Translations under genes and position numbers: made by a program
Part shown: positions 34,643 through 46,721 of the stretch, piece by piece
How the letters are laid out: each line of letters begins with the position of its first letter
Numbering within the stretch: position 1 is the first letter of the stretch
From: Nannochloris sp. 'desiccata'
Taxonomy: Eukaryota > Chlorophyta > Trebouxiophyceae > Chlorellales > Chlorellaceae
Direction: 5' to 3'
Length of the DNA: 64,000 nucleotides
NCBI GenBank assembly: GCA_019044685.2
Contig: JAGTXX020000015.1
Coordinates: 558,001-622,000 of the forward strand
Notes under the pieces: generated by a model
The model's database searches: none
What the model was told of the DNA's origin: nothing
What the model saw: the letters and a program-made list of their open reading frames with translations, nothing else

Positions 34643-37157
34643 TTACACTGCGGTATTCCCTTTGCCGTCATTCATACCACCAATGCTATTCGCTCTATAT
34701 GTCTGGCGGTGGGTTGTTGTCGTACCACCCATTCCACCAAGAGACACAGCCTCAGAGCTAGGAGATCGAGGACTTACAGGGAATGAATTACCACTACTAC
34801 GCCGTTTCTGCAACGAGGAAACGAGAGAAGAGAAAAAGCTTTATGATTATATCTATATTTATTTCGTAGAATGGCGTCTAGGTTGTAACATGTGCCACCC
34901 TCCTCTTCTATTCCCACCCATGCCATCTCCATTGTCTCCATCTGCACCATTGCCATGTACATCAAAAGATGAGAATACTGGCACTGCTGCTGGTGACTCT
35001 TTTCCCCCCAAACTAGTTGATCTCGTAGATAAGAAAGGTAATTGAGAAGAAGAACTCACCATTAAACTATTTGGTTGCTCTACATCATCACCACCACTGC
35101 CACCATTCAAACTACCATTATGACTACCACCACCACCAGCCCCACCCCCATTCTGCGAACTCGCTTGAGCGCCAGATGGTGAGTGTACTATACCAAGGTC
35201 ACCGCCACGACTTGATTTTGGTAATCTCACACTAAGTTGAATCATAAATGGAGTTAATAGCAGAGATAATGCTGTCGTGCCCATCAATAACAAGTAAACT
35301 TCACTTGCTATTATTCCATGTTGATTCGCCATACTAAGTAGCACAAATCCAAATTCTCCTATTTGTGCTAAATTTATTCCGACAGCAAGAGCGGTGTCTA
35401 AAGGGAATCTAAATGCAAAAACAACTCCAGCTATAAGGAGCGATTTTGCAGTGACTACGACAGCTACGACAGCAGCGAGCACGAGTAAATGTTCAGCGAT
35501 GAACGCAGGTGGAATAGTTAGGCCAGTTGATGCAATAAACAAAGCTAAAAATAGATGCCCAACTGGTTCTACAACAGTGATGATAGTCTCTTGTTGATCG
35601 GTGACAGAGAGTAGAACACCAGCTAAGAAGGCACCAAGTTCTGCCGAGACACCGACACGTGTGGTTGCCATACTTGCAGCTAAGCAAAACCCTATAATCG
35701 TCATGAGAAAAGTCTCCTTTGAAAATTTAGAGATCAGCCGAGTAAGCATCGGTAAAAAAGTAGCTGCAGCAAGTGCAGCGACAGCTACTGTCACTGCAAG
35801 CATTGCCATCACACGGCCTGCTACTGTAGCAAGTTCACGTAAACTCACTCCGCCACTTGCGCTCCCAGCACTTGCCAACACAGGCATGAATGCAAATAAT
35901 AACCCGACCACACAATCTTGTAATACTAAAGTACCTATAGTTATCTGAGCATGAGGGGTATTGGATGCCCGAGCATCTTGAAGAGATTTTACGACTACTG
36001 ATGTTGAAGACATTGCCAACATAGCCCCCACAAAAGCTCCTTGGTAGGTCCCCACACCAATCACCGCAGCCGCAACCCCACCAAGCGTACTCATCAACAC
36101 AACTTGTAATGACCCACCTAATAGTGCCACATCACGCACAGCACGCAATTTACCTAAATTGAGTTCTAGACCCATGATAAAAAGCAGTAAAACCACACCT
36201 AATTGAGCTACACTCTGTACTTGTACTATTTCTTTAATCCATTTCAATCCTCCTGGACCTACCGCTGATCCTGCTAGAAAATATCCATTAATAGTAGGTT
36301 GACGGACAGCTTCCATTGCTAATCCACCTACTGCACATACTCCAATTAGTACACCTAAATCTCGAATAAATTGAGGGTCCAGGGTCAAACCCATAGATCC
36401 TTCTTCATTTGGTTTTGATAAAACATATTCATTATCTTTACTATCTATAATACGATCTACATCAGTTTCTTGGTTTAATGAGGATTTACTGTCGTCATCA
36501 TAATCGACCTCATTTTCGTAATCGCTAGGGGTTTCATCGCTGTCGTTATTGTTGGAAAAGGAGTGAGTGCCATCTGCGGTAGCGCCACTGCCGCTCTCAC
36601 TACTTTCTGCATTTGCATCTGCCTCGGCTGTGCGATTTGCTGCTCGCTCTTTTTCCTTCTTTTGACTGATAATGACAACTGTTTCTGTAGTTCCTTCATT
36701 GGCTGAGACAGTTTCGTTATACTGCTTGCCAACAGAGGCTTTTTTCTCCTCCTCGTGACTGAATTCTTCCTTCAAGGCCTCGTCTAGCATCTGCAAAGAG
36801 CAATGGATTCAGCGTTAGATTGGATTGAGTAACCTATCGGTATTTTCCACTAAAGAGCTAAACAGGCGAGCAAACACTGGAAGAAAAGCAATTAAAAGGG
36901 GGTATTTTAAACAAACATACATGAGCGATCGACTCTTTTTGGCCGTCCTCTTCTTCCTCTTCCAACTCGTCCTCGTCTATGTCCTTGACAATACTGATTA
37001 CTTCCTTGTCTCCAACGCCTGTGACTTTCTTCAAGATGCCTAACGCTTGAGGGCGATTAATTCCGTCTTCTTCGTTCTGTGCAGCAACTTCCGGTGTCAA
37101 CCTGCCCACTAGCAGACATAGCAGCAGAAGCTGTGCTATGATATGTTTTCGATACAT
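34643..37157 (-). CDS. KEA: KEA4-6-type K+/H+ antiporter (CPA2), about 710 aa
   Basis: Predicted cation/proton antiporter of endomembranes. Exons are 37157-36921, 36790-35060 and 34807-34643. The first exon encodes a signal peptide (IIAQLLLLCLLVGRL) and a lumenal acidic region (DELEEEEEDG). The second begins MLDEALKEEF, as in plant KEA5, continues with an acidic Ser/Asp linker, then about 12 membrane helices from residue 215 or so (GLTLDPQFIRDLGVLIGVC). Antiporter hallmarks include the GPGGLKWI region, LLLFIMGLELNLGKLR, MSSTSVVVKSL and LVLQDCVVGLLFA, the QD of CPA2 exchangers. There is no RCK/TrkA-N domain, consistent with KEA4-6 rather than KEA1-3. The last exon is proposed from a GTGAGT donor. 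If that intron is retained, the frame runs instead to a stop at 34859 (722 aa), so two C-termini are possible. Confidence 0.9.
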
Positions 37158-37608
37158 TCGATACTATTGCGTCCCCATAAGTTTCATAAATAAGCTTCCA
37201 CTAATAATATATTGAATGCTTGCAATTTGAACAAAACCCTGTTTAAAACCCGAAGCCAACAATAATATGCAGGTTGAGAGCGTAGTAGAAATAATTGTTA
37301 CTGAATAATGATGACAATAGATTCAATAATGAAGTAAAGGAGGCAGAGGTTTCTTGAAGTTTGTTTTGAAATCAAGTTTAAAAAACCTGGAGCCCAAGAT
37401 GCTAATTTAAATTAGAGCTCATAATCTATATGTTACAGTCAATCAATTGAAGTATGCCAAAGAAAGAGGCCAATTAAGTACCGATTGTCATGAGATGGAG
37501 GGTTGTAGCTCATCAAAAGTCATAAATGGTTGTGTCACCAAGGCAGATAATTTCTGCCGCTTTGTGTCCATCTTCGAAGGAAAACAACAAAGTTCGTCAG
37601 TAAATAGA
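37158..37608. other. Intergenic region upstream of the KEA gene
   Basis: AT-rich. It should carry the KEA promoter and the 3' UTR of the next minus-strand gene. A long plus-strand frame that starts here (37447-38379) is antisense to the SANT-like gene and is not called. Confidence 0.5.
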
Positions 37609-38397
37609 TTAATCACTCTCAGGTGCTTCTTTTCCAGTAATCTGTGTATACTTCTTCTTGCTCTCTTTTTTATGCTTTCCAATATTCTCAGCAATCTTAG
37701 ACCACTTCAATTTCTTTTTTCCAGTTTGAGCTTTACGATACGCAGCATCTTCCACCAATTTGACAAGAAGATCGCATGCCTCTTTAGTCCAGCCATCTGC
37801 AGCTACATCAACAGCTACAGCTGCAGCAATATTAGAAGTACCGGCGCCGTTCGTCTCCTTTTTAGCTTTTTTGGCAGCAGGTTCTCCACCTTCACCGCCT
37901 TCTTTTGCCGGCTTGGCTTTGATGCCAGGAGGGTCTTTATTAGTGATAGCCTGGTACTGCCTGTAAACGGGAGCGACACCAGAGAATCCATAACGACGTG
38001 CCAATGCAGACCAATTGGGAAATCCGTTGTGAGTGCCGTCACTGCCCAAAATTTCAGTGCGGAAACTTGCATCCTCAACCATCTTGACGAGCTCTTCTTT
38101 GTTGGCGTCAGTCCACTTGCCTCTGGAGCGAGCAGCACCGCCTTCTCCTTCGGGCTTGGCTGCTTTCGCCTTGGCTTCCTTGGGCATCTTGCCTACTGCA
38201 AGGCTAGCCCAGTTTTGAGTACTGGGCAAAGGCAAGCTGCTGGCCAATTCCACGATCTGCTCTACTGCAGCAGGAATGACCACGTCAACGTGTGCTTCCT
38301 TCGCAGAGAGCCGAAGATTAAGGTAGTATGTAACACTTTCCGCAATAGCGACGATGCCAGATGGCGTGTTCACGTCTAATCCTTCAATGGAAGCCAT
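37609..38397 (-). CDS. Protein with two SANT/Myb-like domains, 262 aa
   Basis: Single exon starting at ATG 38397. An N-terminal helical region (residues 1-75) is followed by a basic Ala/Lys linker. Two similar Myb/SANT-like helical units come next. The first is at about 95-150 (RGKWTDANKEELVKMVEDAS to APVYRQYQAIT). The second is at about 200-255 (DGWTKEACDLLVKLVEDAAYRK to ESKKKYTQITG). The two share the pattern W-T-x3-x2-L-V-K-x-V-E-D-A-x-[FY]-R and both end in Y-x-Q-I-T, which indicates internal duplication. Between them lies a bipartite-type basic stretch (AAKKAKKE) that could be a nuclear signal. It probably binds DNA or histones. No closer family is recognised. Codon use favours C/G-ending codons compared with neighbours, suggesting good expression. 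Confidence 0.85.
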   Translation of the reverse strand: MASIEGLDVNTPSGIVAIAESVTYYLNLRLSAKEAHVDVVIPAAVEQIVELASSLPLPSTQNWASLAVGKMPKEAKAKAAKPEGEGGAARSRGKWTDANKEELVKMVEDASFRTEILGSDGTHNGFPNWSALARRYGFSGVAPVYRQYQAITNKDPPGIKAKPAKEGGEGGEPAAKKAKKETNGAGTSNIAAAVAVDVAADGWTKEACDLLVKLVEDAAYRKAQTGKKKLKWSKIAENIGKHKKESKKKYTQITGKEAPESD

Positions 38398-38821
38398 AAT
38401 TTAAGGTAATTTGTAGACTTCGAGATCAGGGGCTTGTAGCAGTCTTTGCAACGTTTCTCAATATTCTTTGGTATTATTTGTAACTGATAGAGCGCAGCAC
38501 TTCTGATAAAAAAGGCTGTAGCACGTAAAAATTTAAATTGTGAGTGGATTTGAACAAAGGTTTTTCCTCACGCTGCAAACGATACGCAGTTCAGCTATAT
38601 TAGCCGACTGTGAAATGATTTATAGAATTATTATGCGCAGGAGTTGAGCGAATCGAGGTTGTTTACGTAAAATGAACTCGAGGTTGATTCTCAATGGTTA
38701 ATCCCCCTGCTCTCTCGATTGAATGGCTCCTGCTTTTTGATTTGATAAAATGGGCTGTTTCAACCGATTAAAATGGGCTTTTGCATAGGTAATTTACACT
38801 TGTGTCAATTTATCACTAGTT
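38398..38821. other. Intergenic region between two minus-strand genes
   Basis: AT-rich spacer that should contain the SANT-like gene promoter and the 3' UTR of the WD-repeat gene. No coding or RNA signal is seen. Confidence 0.5.
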
Positions 38822-40162
38822 TCAATATGGAGATGCTCTTCTCATATGTGCTTGCTGCATACGATGTCTTGCAGCACTATCTCCACCACTACTCCCCCCA
38901 GATACACTGCTCGGTTGCGGCGTTGGACCTACCATCCCTGGCACACTGCTCCATACACAAATTCGTGCATCCTCACCTCCACTGACCCATAGAGGTCCAG
39001 TACCATTCAACCAAGTTATAGAACGCACTACATCGGTATGACCACCTTCCAATGCTGATACAGCAGGTCTAAAATCTAAATTAATGTCTGTAGCTCCATT
39101 GGGTGGCTGTACTACTGGAAAGACAGATGCAGATCCAGTATTATTACCTGCTATTACTACCAATTCATCAGTATTTGAATCGTACTCGCATTGAATCAAA
39201 TAATCTGCAGCATTAGTAACTTGCTCTTGCTGCCCCTTACTACCACCATCACTCTTGCTACCCCCAATACTCCCATGTAAACCAACCAATTTTGTTCTAG
39301 CATCTAGAGATTGACCTAAAGGACCATTCCCACCTTGAAGTTCTTCATCACATGCTGCAGCCCATTCCCACAAATGCAATGTCTCTGTTCCACTACAACA
39401 CCACAATTTATCCCCTTTCCCTCCTCCACCATAAAACCCAATTTTAGCTACAGCGGTATCTATGTTAAGTGCAGCTCTGAAACCTTCATCTTCATCTAAA
39501 CCGCCAGATGTATCAAACACAGCTACAAGGCCATCTTCTGAGCCACTAATAAATGCTGAGCGAGTCATAGGGTGAAATTTCACTTGAGTCACATCTTGGA
39601 AATGAGTATCTATAAAACTAGACATATGTTTACTAGTGCCTCTATCCCAAAAGAGAACGTTATCACGTGCTCCTGCAGCTAGTAGAGATCCATTTGTTGT
39701 ACAGCACGATATTTCTTGGTTTCCAGCATTGAATACTCGAGCTGCTTGGCCAGTACGCAGGTCCCATTCCCGTACTGAGCCGTCGGCAGAAGTCGTCTGT
39801 AGCAGGTATGGCTCGTCTTCTAAAGGGCATTGAGCAGATGTGATGGTTCCGGTATGACCGGAAATGCTACCTGTAAACTGTAGACCCCCATCGTTAAGAT
39901 TAAATAGCTTTATTTGTCTGTTGGACAAGGCAGCTGCCACCATCCCAGTGGCCGGAGAGTGAGCAAGATGTAAAACATAGCATTGGTCTTTCTGATCGTA
40001 ATCAGTGCTGATTGTAGAAAGTAAAGAGAAGTTAGATCTTGTAGATGGTGCTAATGAAAGTTGATATGGAGATCCAGCAGGGGCGGTCTCCAATTGCATC
40101 CCTGATTTTGAAATATCTTCATCATCACTATCAACAAATCGAGTATGCTGCGCTAATTGCAT
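38822..40162 (-). CDS. WD-repeat protein, WDR89-like, 446 aa
   Basis: Single exon. The first in-frame ATG is at 40162 (MQLAQHTRFV); a TTG nine bases upstream is not a likely start. After an acidic Ser-rich N-terminus, six or so WD40 units run from about residue 55. The clearest are GHTGTITSAQCPLEDEPYLL with VREWDLRTG, then FHPMTRSAFISGSEDGLVAV, and the last, GGHTDVVRSITWLNGTGPLW followed by GGEDARICVWS. The GGHTD-VVRS and final EDARICVWS pattern fit WDR89, a poorly characterised WD protein conserved across eukaryotes. A Gly/Ser-rich loop (GGSKSDGGSKGQQ) interrupts one blade. The C-terminus is Ser/Arg-rich. A propeller scaffold role is expected, but partners are not known. Confidence 0.88.
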   Translation of the reverse strand: MQLAQHTRFVDSDDEDISKSGMQLETAPAGSPYQLSLAPSTRSNFSLLSTISTDYDQKDQCYVLHLAHSPATGMVAAALSNRQIKLFNLNDGGLQFTGSISGHTGTITSAQCPLEDEPYLLQTTSADGSVREWDLRTGQAARVFNAGNQEISCCTTNGSLLAAGARDNVLFWDRGTSKHMSSFIDTHFQDVTQVKFHPMTRSAFISGSEDGLVAVFDTSGGLDEDEGFRAALNIDTAVAKIGFYGGGGKGDKLWCCSGTETLHLWEWAAACDEELQGGNGPLGQSLDARTKLVGLHGSIGGSKSDGGSKGQQEQVTNAADYLIQCEYDSNTDELVVIAGNNTGSASVFPVVQPPNGATDINLDFRPAVSALEGGHTDVVRSITWLNGTGPLWVSGGEDARICVWSSVPGMVGPTPQPSSVSGGSSGGDSAARHRMQQAHMRRASPY

Positions 40163-40424
40163 TGTATTCAACTTAATTTGTCAGTTTATATGCACATGCA
40201 TTTTTAAATAATGCTGCTATTGTTCACAACTCGAGACTTTTGTGTGTAGGAAGACACAGCTAAGCCGCCCTTCTAGGCTTGTTTGCTGTCATTGCGATTC
40301 ATTTTGAAGATTTTGAGAAACCGGTTTACGCTGTTTAAACGATAAGAGTGCCTTTCCTGACATTAGACTTCGCCTCGCTACCAATTTGAGTTTGAATTTT
40401 TTGACACATTTAAATCATCGAAAG

Positions 40425-41028
40425 ATGAGGCCTATCCCTCCTATGAATAAGTGGGTGACTCGAGCGCTGTTCATGCTAGGGGGTTACGTACTACGTTGGT
40501 GGCTAGATGCCGGCGCGACAACCGAAGATGGTGCAGAATCGCCCCGCCCTGCCCGTCGGGCTCCACGTCGCCGCGTGCCCCCTCCTCAGGAAGAATTGAA
40601 GTTGGTCTTGGTTGTTAATGACTCCCTTAAGATGGGCAAAGGAAAGATAGGTAAGAGCGCGAACGTGCACATTGTCTTCTATTTTTGATCTCTTATCACT
40701 TCTAAAGCGCCAATTCGTTCACCCTCTTGCAGGGGCACAATGCGCTCACGGCGCGGTCGGTATAGTTGAAGAATTGCATGCTCTAGGCAAGCAGATTCTT
40801 CTAGCACAGTGGGAAGAGTGTGGACAACCCAAAATCTGCCTTAAAGCTCACGATAATAGTGAACTAAGTGCGCTAGCAGCTAGAGCAAGGATGGCAGGGT
40901 TACCAACATTTGCAGTTCATGACGCAGGCCGAACCCAGGTCGCGGCTGGCTCTAAAACGATCCTAGCAATTGGGCCAGCAGGCCGTAGCGATATAGATAA
41001 GGTAACTGGCCAATTGCGCTTGCTCTAG
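40425..41028 (+). CDS. PTH2: Peptidyl-tRNA hydrolase 2 (PTH2 family), 173 aa
   Basis: Releases tRNA from stalled peptidyl-tRNA. Exons are 40425-40650 and 40733-41028, with one base of a Gly codon before the intron. The N-terminal 50 residues include a hydrophobic stretch (RALFMLGGYVLRWWL) that could anchor it in a membrane, as in mammalian PTRH2, followed by an Arg/Pro-rich linker. The catalytic domain starts ELKLVLVVNDSLKMGKGKI, and the exon junction restores the signature K-M-G-K-G-K-x-G-A-Q-C-A-H. Later conserved parts include AVHDAGRTQVAAGSKTILAIGP, the PTH2 T-x-[VI]-A-x-G-[ST] motif. It is not the bacterial Pth1 type. It is divergent from the WDR89-like gene, with 262 bp between starts. 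Confidence 0.94.
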
Positions 41029-41218
41029 ACGCGATGGTTCTTTTGATCATAAAACCAGGCTGTTATGAGATGAAATTGAAGAGCCCTCTTTAAGATTAGG
41101 GCGAAGCAGCAGATGGGTTCAATGCCCTCGGCACCAAGAAGAATTCATTTAGAATTGATTGAGAAGCTATAAACTTTGTAATACAAAATTTTACATCGTA
41201 TAGAAGGAATTAGCCACT

Positions 41219-42442
<1,224 letters not shown>

Positions 42443-42629
42443 CCGATGTTGGAAAAGTAGAAGAAGTGGAGAGAGAGAAAGAAAGAAATTAGAACCGTTT
42501 ATTTGCTTTTTTTTATTGCTTGTTCCATATGGTCTATTCTGCGTGTATATAATATATATTTCAGCAGTGTTCATTACAAAAGAAAAATAGAAACCAAGAC
42601 ATGGTATTTGTCGATCATTTACGGAGCTA

Positions 42630-45283
42630 TCAAAACCTAAAAAAGTTACTAAGGGGATTATTATTTCCTTGCTGCGGCGGTTGGGGTGGCGGTTGCTGCT
42701 GTGGAGGTCCAGATCCATACCCAGGAGGCGGTGGAGGCACATGTCCTGGATATTGACCATAGCCTTGTTGCTGTAGGGCACCATTCTGCTGCTGAGGTGG
42801 GGGTGGGGGTGGGGGTGGTCCACCGGGAGGAGGTCCTCCTAAAAAATGTGCAGGCCATTGCTGTTGTTGCTGTGGCTGTGGTGGAAAAGGCGGTGGTGCA
42901 ACAACACCTCCATACCCTCCTTGCTGCTGCTGTTGTTGTTGTTGTTGTTGATGCTGTAAACTCATAGCAGCAAATTGTTGCTGTGCTGCACTTTCCTGTG
43001 CAGCTGCTGCATTTTTCAATTGCAACAACTTTTCATCTCTTTGAATCTTTCTTTGCATACAATAATCGCCAACCTGTACTTTCACAGCAGCGACAGCATC
43101 TTGTAACGAAGTGTAAAATCGTACACCTTCAGTCAAGTTACCAGAGATCTCATGAAAAGTACGGACAGTGCTACGAACGCCTTGAGACGCTGTACCGCAC
43201 TCTCTCTTCCAATCTGCGAAATTATATGTTTCTCTAAAAGTAGAATTAGCTGCAGCCATAGCTTCTAATAACTGACGTTGTTTCTTAACATTCTCTTCTA
43301 CTCCTTTAATTAAGTCGTCATACTTTGCCAACTCAGTTTTGAAGAAAGATTCCAAATCACCATCACCACTGCCACCGAGTAATTTTGTTAATATATCGTC
43401 AGAGGCCTTTCTTTCTTTAAGAGCTTGCTCCAGAGCTGCACGCTGTGATGATAAAGTTGCCAACCCATCTAAACCAGCACGTACAGCAGAAACAGCAGCA
43501 GCAGGCTCCATATTATCTACACTCAGCATGGGTGCTTGTAGTCTTGGCAGCCCCGCAGATGCAGCAGCAGGGTCCAATGCACCAAAAGCAGCAGCTTCTG
43601 CAGCGAGTCTTATATCTAATTTCGCATCCGATTCAGCTGCAGCTGTTAAATTACCACGATATCCTTTGATTCTCTCAGTTAAATGACTCGTCAACTGTGT
43701 GGAAGGTGGCCTAGTCCATCGAGGTCCATAGTGAGCACGGAGACTCTCATCTTCTGTAGCCTCAGCAATAAGCTCATTCTCGGCTTCGATTAACTCAGAT
43801 TCGGCTACAGTACGTAAGTTGCGTATTTGTTCTTGAAGATCATGTAAATTAGGTAATCCACCGGATTCTTCAACTTTTTCAAGATCAAGCCGTAAAGCAT
43901 CAGGCAGAGCGGCAACACTCCCATGTGGCTCTAACGCTGCTAAACTTTCAGGCAACTCCCATTCTCTTAGTTTAATACGTGCATCATCACTTGCTGTTGC
44001 TAATGCGTCAGTTTGCTTTCTAATTAAAGAATCCACCATATCTGTATACTTTGATAAAGCCCTTGTTGTTGTTTCGGGAACAACACCTTTGAACATTTTC
44101 TCACTTGTAGAGGTAGAGCCAAAATCCGTCAAGGGCAATGATTTTACCAGACACGCAGGGACCACGCCAGGCAATTCAGCAGCGGCAGGAACGCGTTGCA
44201 AATACACCATTGCGTTTTCCTTTTCTGCCACAGCCAACCGCTCAGTGACATATTTTTCCTTTTCAGCTACATTATCTTGAAGCTCCTTACTCGCAGATTT
44301 TGCTTCTTTCTTTGCTGCTTCTAATGAAGTTTTCGCTGCCTTCAACTGGGCAATCTCATTAGCTACTCCCCTCAAATAATCTTCACTACGGAGATGAGCT
44401 GCATTTTGTAAATCTGCCTCAAGATGGAAAAGAAGGCTCTTTGCTGCGCCGTGAGCTTGCCACGATCGATCAAAATGATCTGAGAGTGGTTTTGAAGATA
44501 ACAAACGAGATGTTTCATCATAAAATACAGCTACTTGCTTTGCGAGACGGGCTAGTGTAGCTGGTTGCTTGTTGCCAGTAATAGCCTTTTCCAAAACACA
44601 TTCTTGAGCTTGAGCAAGCATTAACTTCTCCAACATTGCAGCACATTCTGGACTGAGATCTATCGGCCTGGGTACATCAACCTTTAAGGCGACATGGTCC
44701 CTCAAATGAGCAAAGGCTCCCGCTGCTTCTTGGAATAACTTGATGGCATTATTCAACCCAGCTTCAATTCTGCGATCAGATTCTAAGGCATATTGACTGA
44801 TCGTAGCAGCTATATTGAATGCTATTGCTGCTTTTTCAAAGTGAATATTAGCTTGTTCACAGCTTTTTGTAGGGTGAAATGCATCATACCATTCAAACTT
44901 GACGTTAACGTGATCAGAGGCGTTGGAAATCGGGAATCGTGACTCCATAGCAGAGATAATGCTGTAGTACTTGATGAGAGATGCACGGAGAGTAGGGGTT
45001 GCTTTAGGTTGATTGATGATCTGGGCTCTCAGCGTCTCGACCTCAGTCAGATCGTCGCTGCAATCTTCGGCCGACTGCGAGAGGAAGGTTGGGAAAAAGT
45101 CAATAATCAAGATTTTGTGGTGTTCGTGCGAAATGGGTATGCTTAAAAATAACTCTAATATTAGAAATCTTGCAAACACACCCGTTGGCCATAGGTGTTG
45201 GCAACATAGTGAATCACTGCATCTTTTAAACCCACTGGATCCCCCCTTTTGCAGTGCACTGCAAGCAAGAGGCTTCCTCCCAT
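42630..45283 (-). CDS. ALIX: ALIX/BRO1-domain protein (ESCRT-associated), 848 aa
   Basis: Endosomal sorting adaptor that links cargo to ESCRT-III. Exon 1 is 45283-45182 and exon 2 is 45074-42630, phase 0. Exon 1 reads MGGSLLLAVHCKRGDPVGLK and continues DAVIHYVANTYGQR, which matches the start of BRO1 domains. The continuous frame that begins at 45335 is an unrelated reading of exon 1 plus the intron. The BRO1 domain spans about residues 1-370, including KFEWYDAFHPTKSCEQANIH and FEKAAIAFNIAATISQYA. The helical V domain follows (about 380-730), with conserved VPAAAELPGVVPACLVKSLP at its start. The C-terminus is Gln-rich and then proline-rich ([17 protein letters not shown]), the usual binding region for partner proteins. 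It converges on OTC with 187 bp between stops. Confidence 0.94.
42921..42951. repeat. CAG/CAA (plus-strand TTG/CTG) array coding poly-Gln
   Basis: A trinucleotide array on the plus strand encodes the glutamine run near the C-terminus of the ALIX gene. It mixes CTG and TTG units. Confidence 0.85.
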
Positions 45284-45599
45284 GGGTATCCAGGTGTTTA
45301 ATCAAAGAGGAAAAACCAAAAATAATGCCGAACAATAATGGGTCTTGTATTTTGAAAAATAATATAATCTCGATTCTCTTGTCTTTTCTCTTGTCTACAA
45401 GGTTCCTCGCCAGGTGCCTTCGACTCTATAGAATTTACTCTGTTTTGAAATGTTCTTCGGTATAAGTTTTTGTCCAATAAGAAGTCTTTTGAACCGCGTC
45501 AGAGGAAGAAAGGCGAAATTCTGCCTGCTTGAAACTTGACAAAATACAGGTGACAGTGACGGCAGATTTTCCGACATATCTATAATTCATCCAGCAATC
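45284..45599. other. Divergent promoter region between ALIX and the NMT1-like gene
   Basis: 316 bp separate the two start codons. The sequence is moderately AT-rich and has no coding continuity once the spurious frames are removed. No named element is recognised. Confidence 0.5.
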
Positions 45600-46721
45600 A
45601 TGTCGACTGCTGTCAAGATCGCATTGGACTGGAAGCCCAATGGTGAGCAGAGGCCTTTAAATACCTTTAAACAAAGTCAAATGTCTCTCTGTCATTTTAA
45701 TCTTATTCTTTTAAATTTTCCTGCAGGCAATCATGTCGGGTTCTACGTTGCTAAAGCAAAAGGCATGTACTCTGCTGCTGGCTTGGATGTAAGCTTGATC
45801 AGCCCTCACTCTGACAACTACACCGCCACACCGGCATCCCGTGTGGAGAGTGGCGAAGCTCTCTTGGCAATCACCCCTTCCGAAACTGTCATATCTTTTA
45901 ACACACGCCCTCCTTCTACCCCCAAACCTGCTATCAAGGCTGTAGCTACCCTACTTCAACGTGATGATTCTGCTATTGTCACTTTAAAATCTAGCGGAAT
46001 TGACCGACCTTCTAAACTTGATGGTAAAAGATATGCAAGCTACGGTGCCCGTTATGAAGGACGCATCGTTCAGCAGATGATCAAAGCTGATGGTGGAACT
46101 GGTGAGTATCAAGAATTGGGTCTCCCTATGCTTGGTCTGTGGGAAACAGTTTTAAAGGGAGAAGCGGAATCCACTTGGGTGTTTATGGGCTGGGAAGGAG
46201 TCGAAGCCAAGCTTAAAGGAGTTGAATTAAACGTATTTAAGCTAGGAGATTATGGTATTCCTTATGGTTACTCTCCCGTGGTTGTCGCTCATCCTGATTC
46301 AATCTCTGAGAAGAAAGACCAGCTTTCCAAAGTGTTGACTGCTACTGCGGAAGGCTACAGATTTGCTGTTGCTAATCCTGAAGAAGCAGCTGAGATCATG
46401 GCCAAAGCAGTCGCTGAAGAGCACCCTGATTTATCTGAGCCTTTGGATTTGGAGGTGCTTAAAGGTAGTATCCAGGTCGTTGCTGGCTTATGCTTGAATG
46501 AAGCAACCAAAAAGTGGGGTCACATGGACAGTGATCGATGGAATAAATTTTTAGACTGGTTGTCTACTAATGGTTTATTGACCACAAAGGTTCAGACTCG
46601 TGGTGATGCTGGGGTAGATACTACCTCTTTAGATGGATTGAGATCTGGAGATGTTGGCGACGTTGTTCCTAGAGAATCTCTACAGGCAGATAATTTATTT
46701 TCCAACGAGTTTTTGCCTTGA
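45600..46721 (+). CDS. NMT1/THI5-like solute-binding-fold protein, 345 aa
   Basis: Exons 45600-45642 and 45727-46721 join with one base before the intron. The protein begins KIALDWKPNG then NHVGFYVAKAKGMYSAAGLD, which is the NMT1/THI5 (periplasmic binding protein type II) opening. It continues with ESGEALLAITPSETVISFNT and the hinge-side DGKRYASYGARYEGRIVQQM. The fold is used by yeast THI5 (pyrimidine precursor synthase) and bacterial ThiY (pyrimidine binding). The Cys-rich CCCFC iron-binding motif of THI5 is absent, as is the His that donates in THI5, so pyrimidine synthase activity is unlikely. No signal or transit peptide is visible and it should be cytosolic. A role in thiamine or a related pyrimidine pathway is inference. 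Confidence 0.85.
   Translation: MSTAVKIALDWKPNGEQRPLNTFKQSQMSLCHFNLILLNFPAGNHVGFYVAKAKGMYSAAGLDVSLISPHSDNYTATPASRVESGEALLAITPSETVISFNTRPPSTPKPAIKAVATLLQRDDSAIVTLKSSGIDRPSKLDGKRYASYGARYEGRIVQQMIKADGGTGEYQELGLPMLGLWETVLKGEAESTWVFMGWEGVEAKLKGVELNVFKLGDYGIPYGYSPVVVAHPDSISEKKDQLSKVLTATAEGYRFAVANPEEAAEIMAKAVAEEHPDLSEPLDLEVLKGSIQVVAGLCLNEATKKWGHMDSDRWNKFLDWLSTNGLLTTKVQTRGDAGVDTTSLDGLRSGDVGDVVPRESLQADNLFSNEFLP

Noticed and set aside
37447..38379. Plus-strand open frame of 310 codons
   Set aside because: It is antisense to the SANT-like gene, which has clear domain repeats and codon bias.
45284..45335. Longer N-terminus for ALIX from the continuous frame starting at 45335
   Set aside because: That frame misreads exon 1 and the intron. 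Splicing at 45181/45075 gives a proper BRO1 start in another frame.
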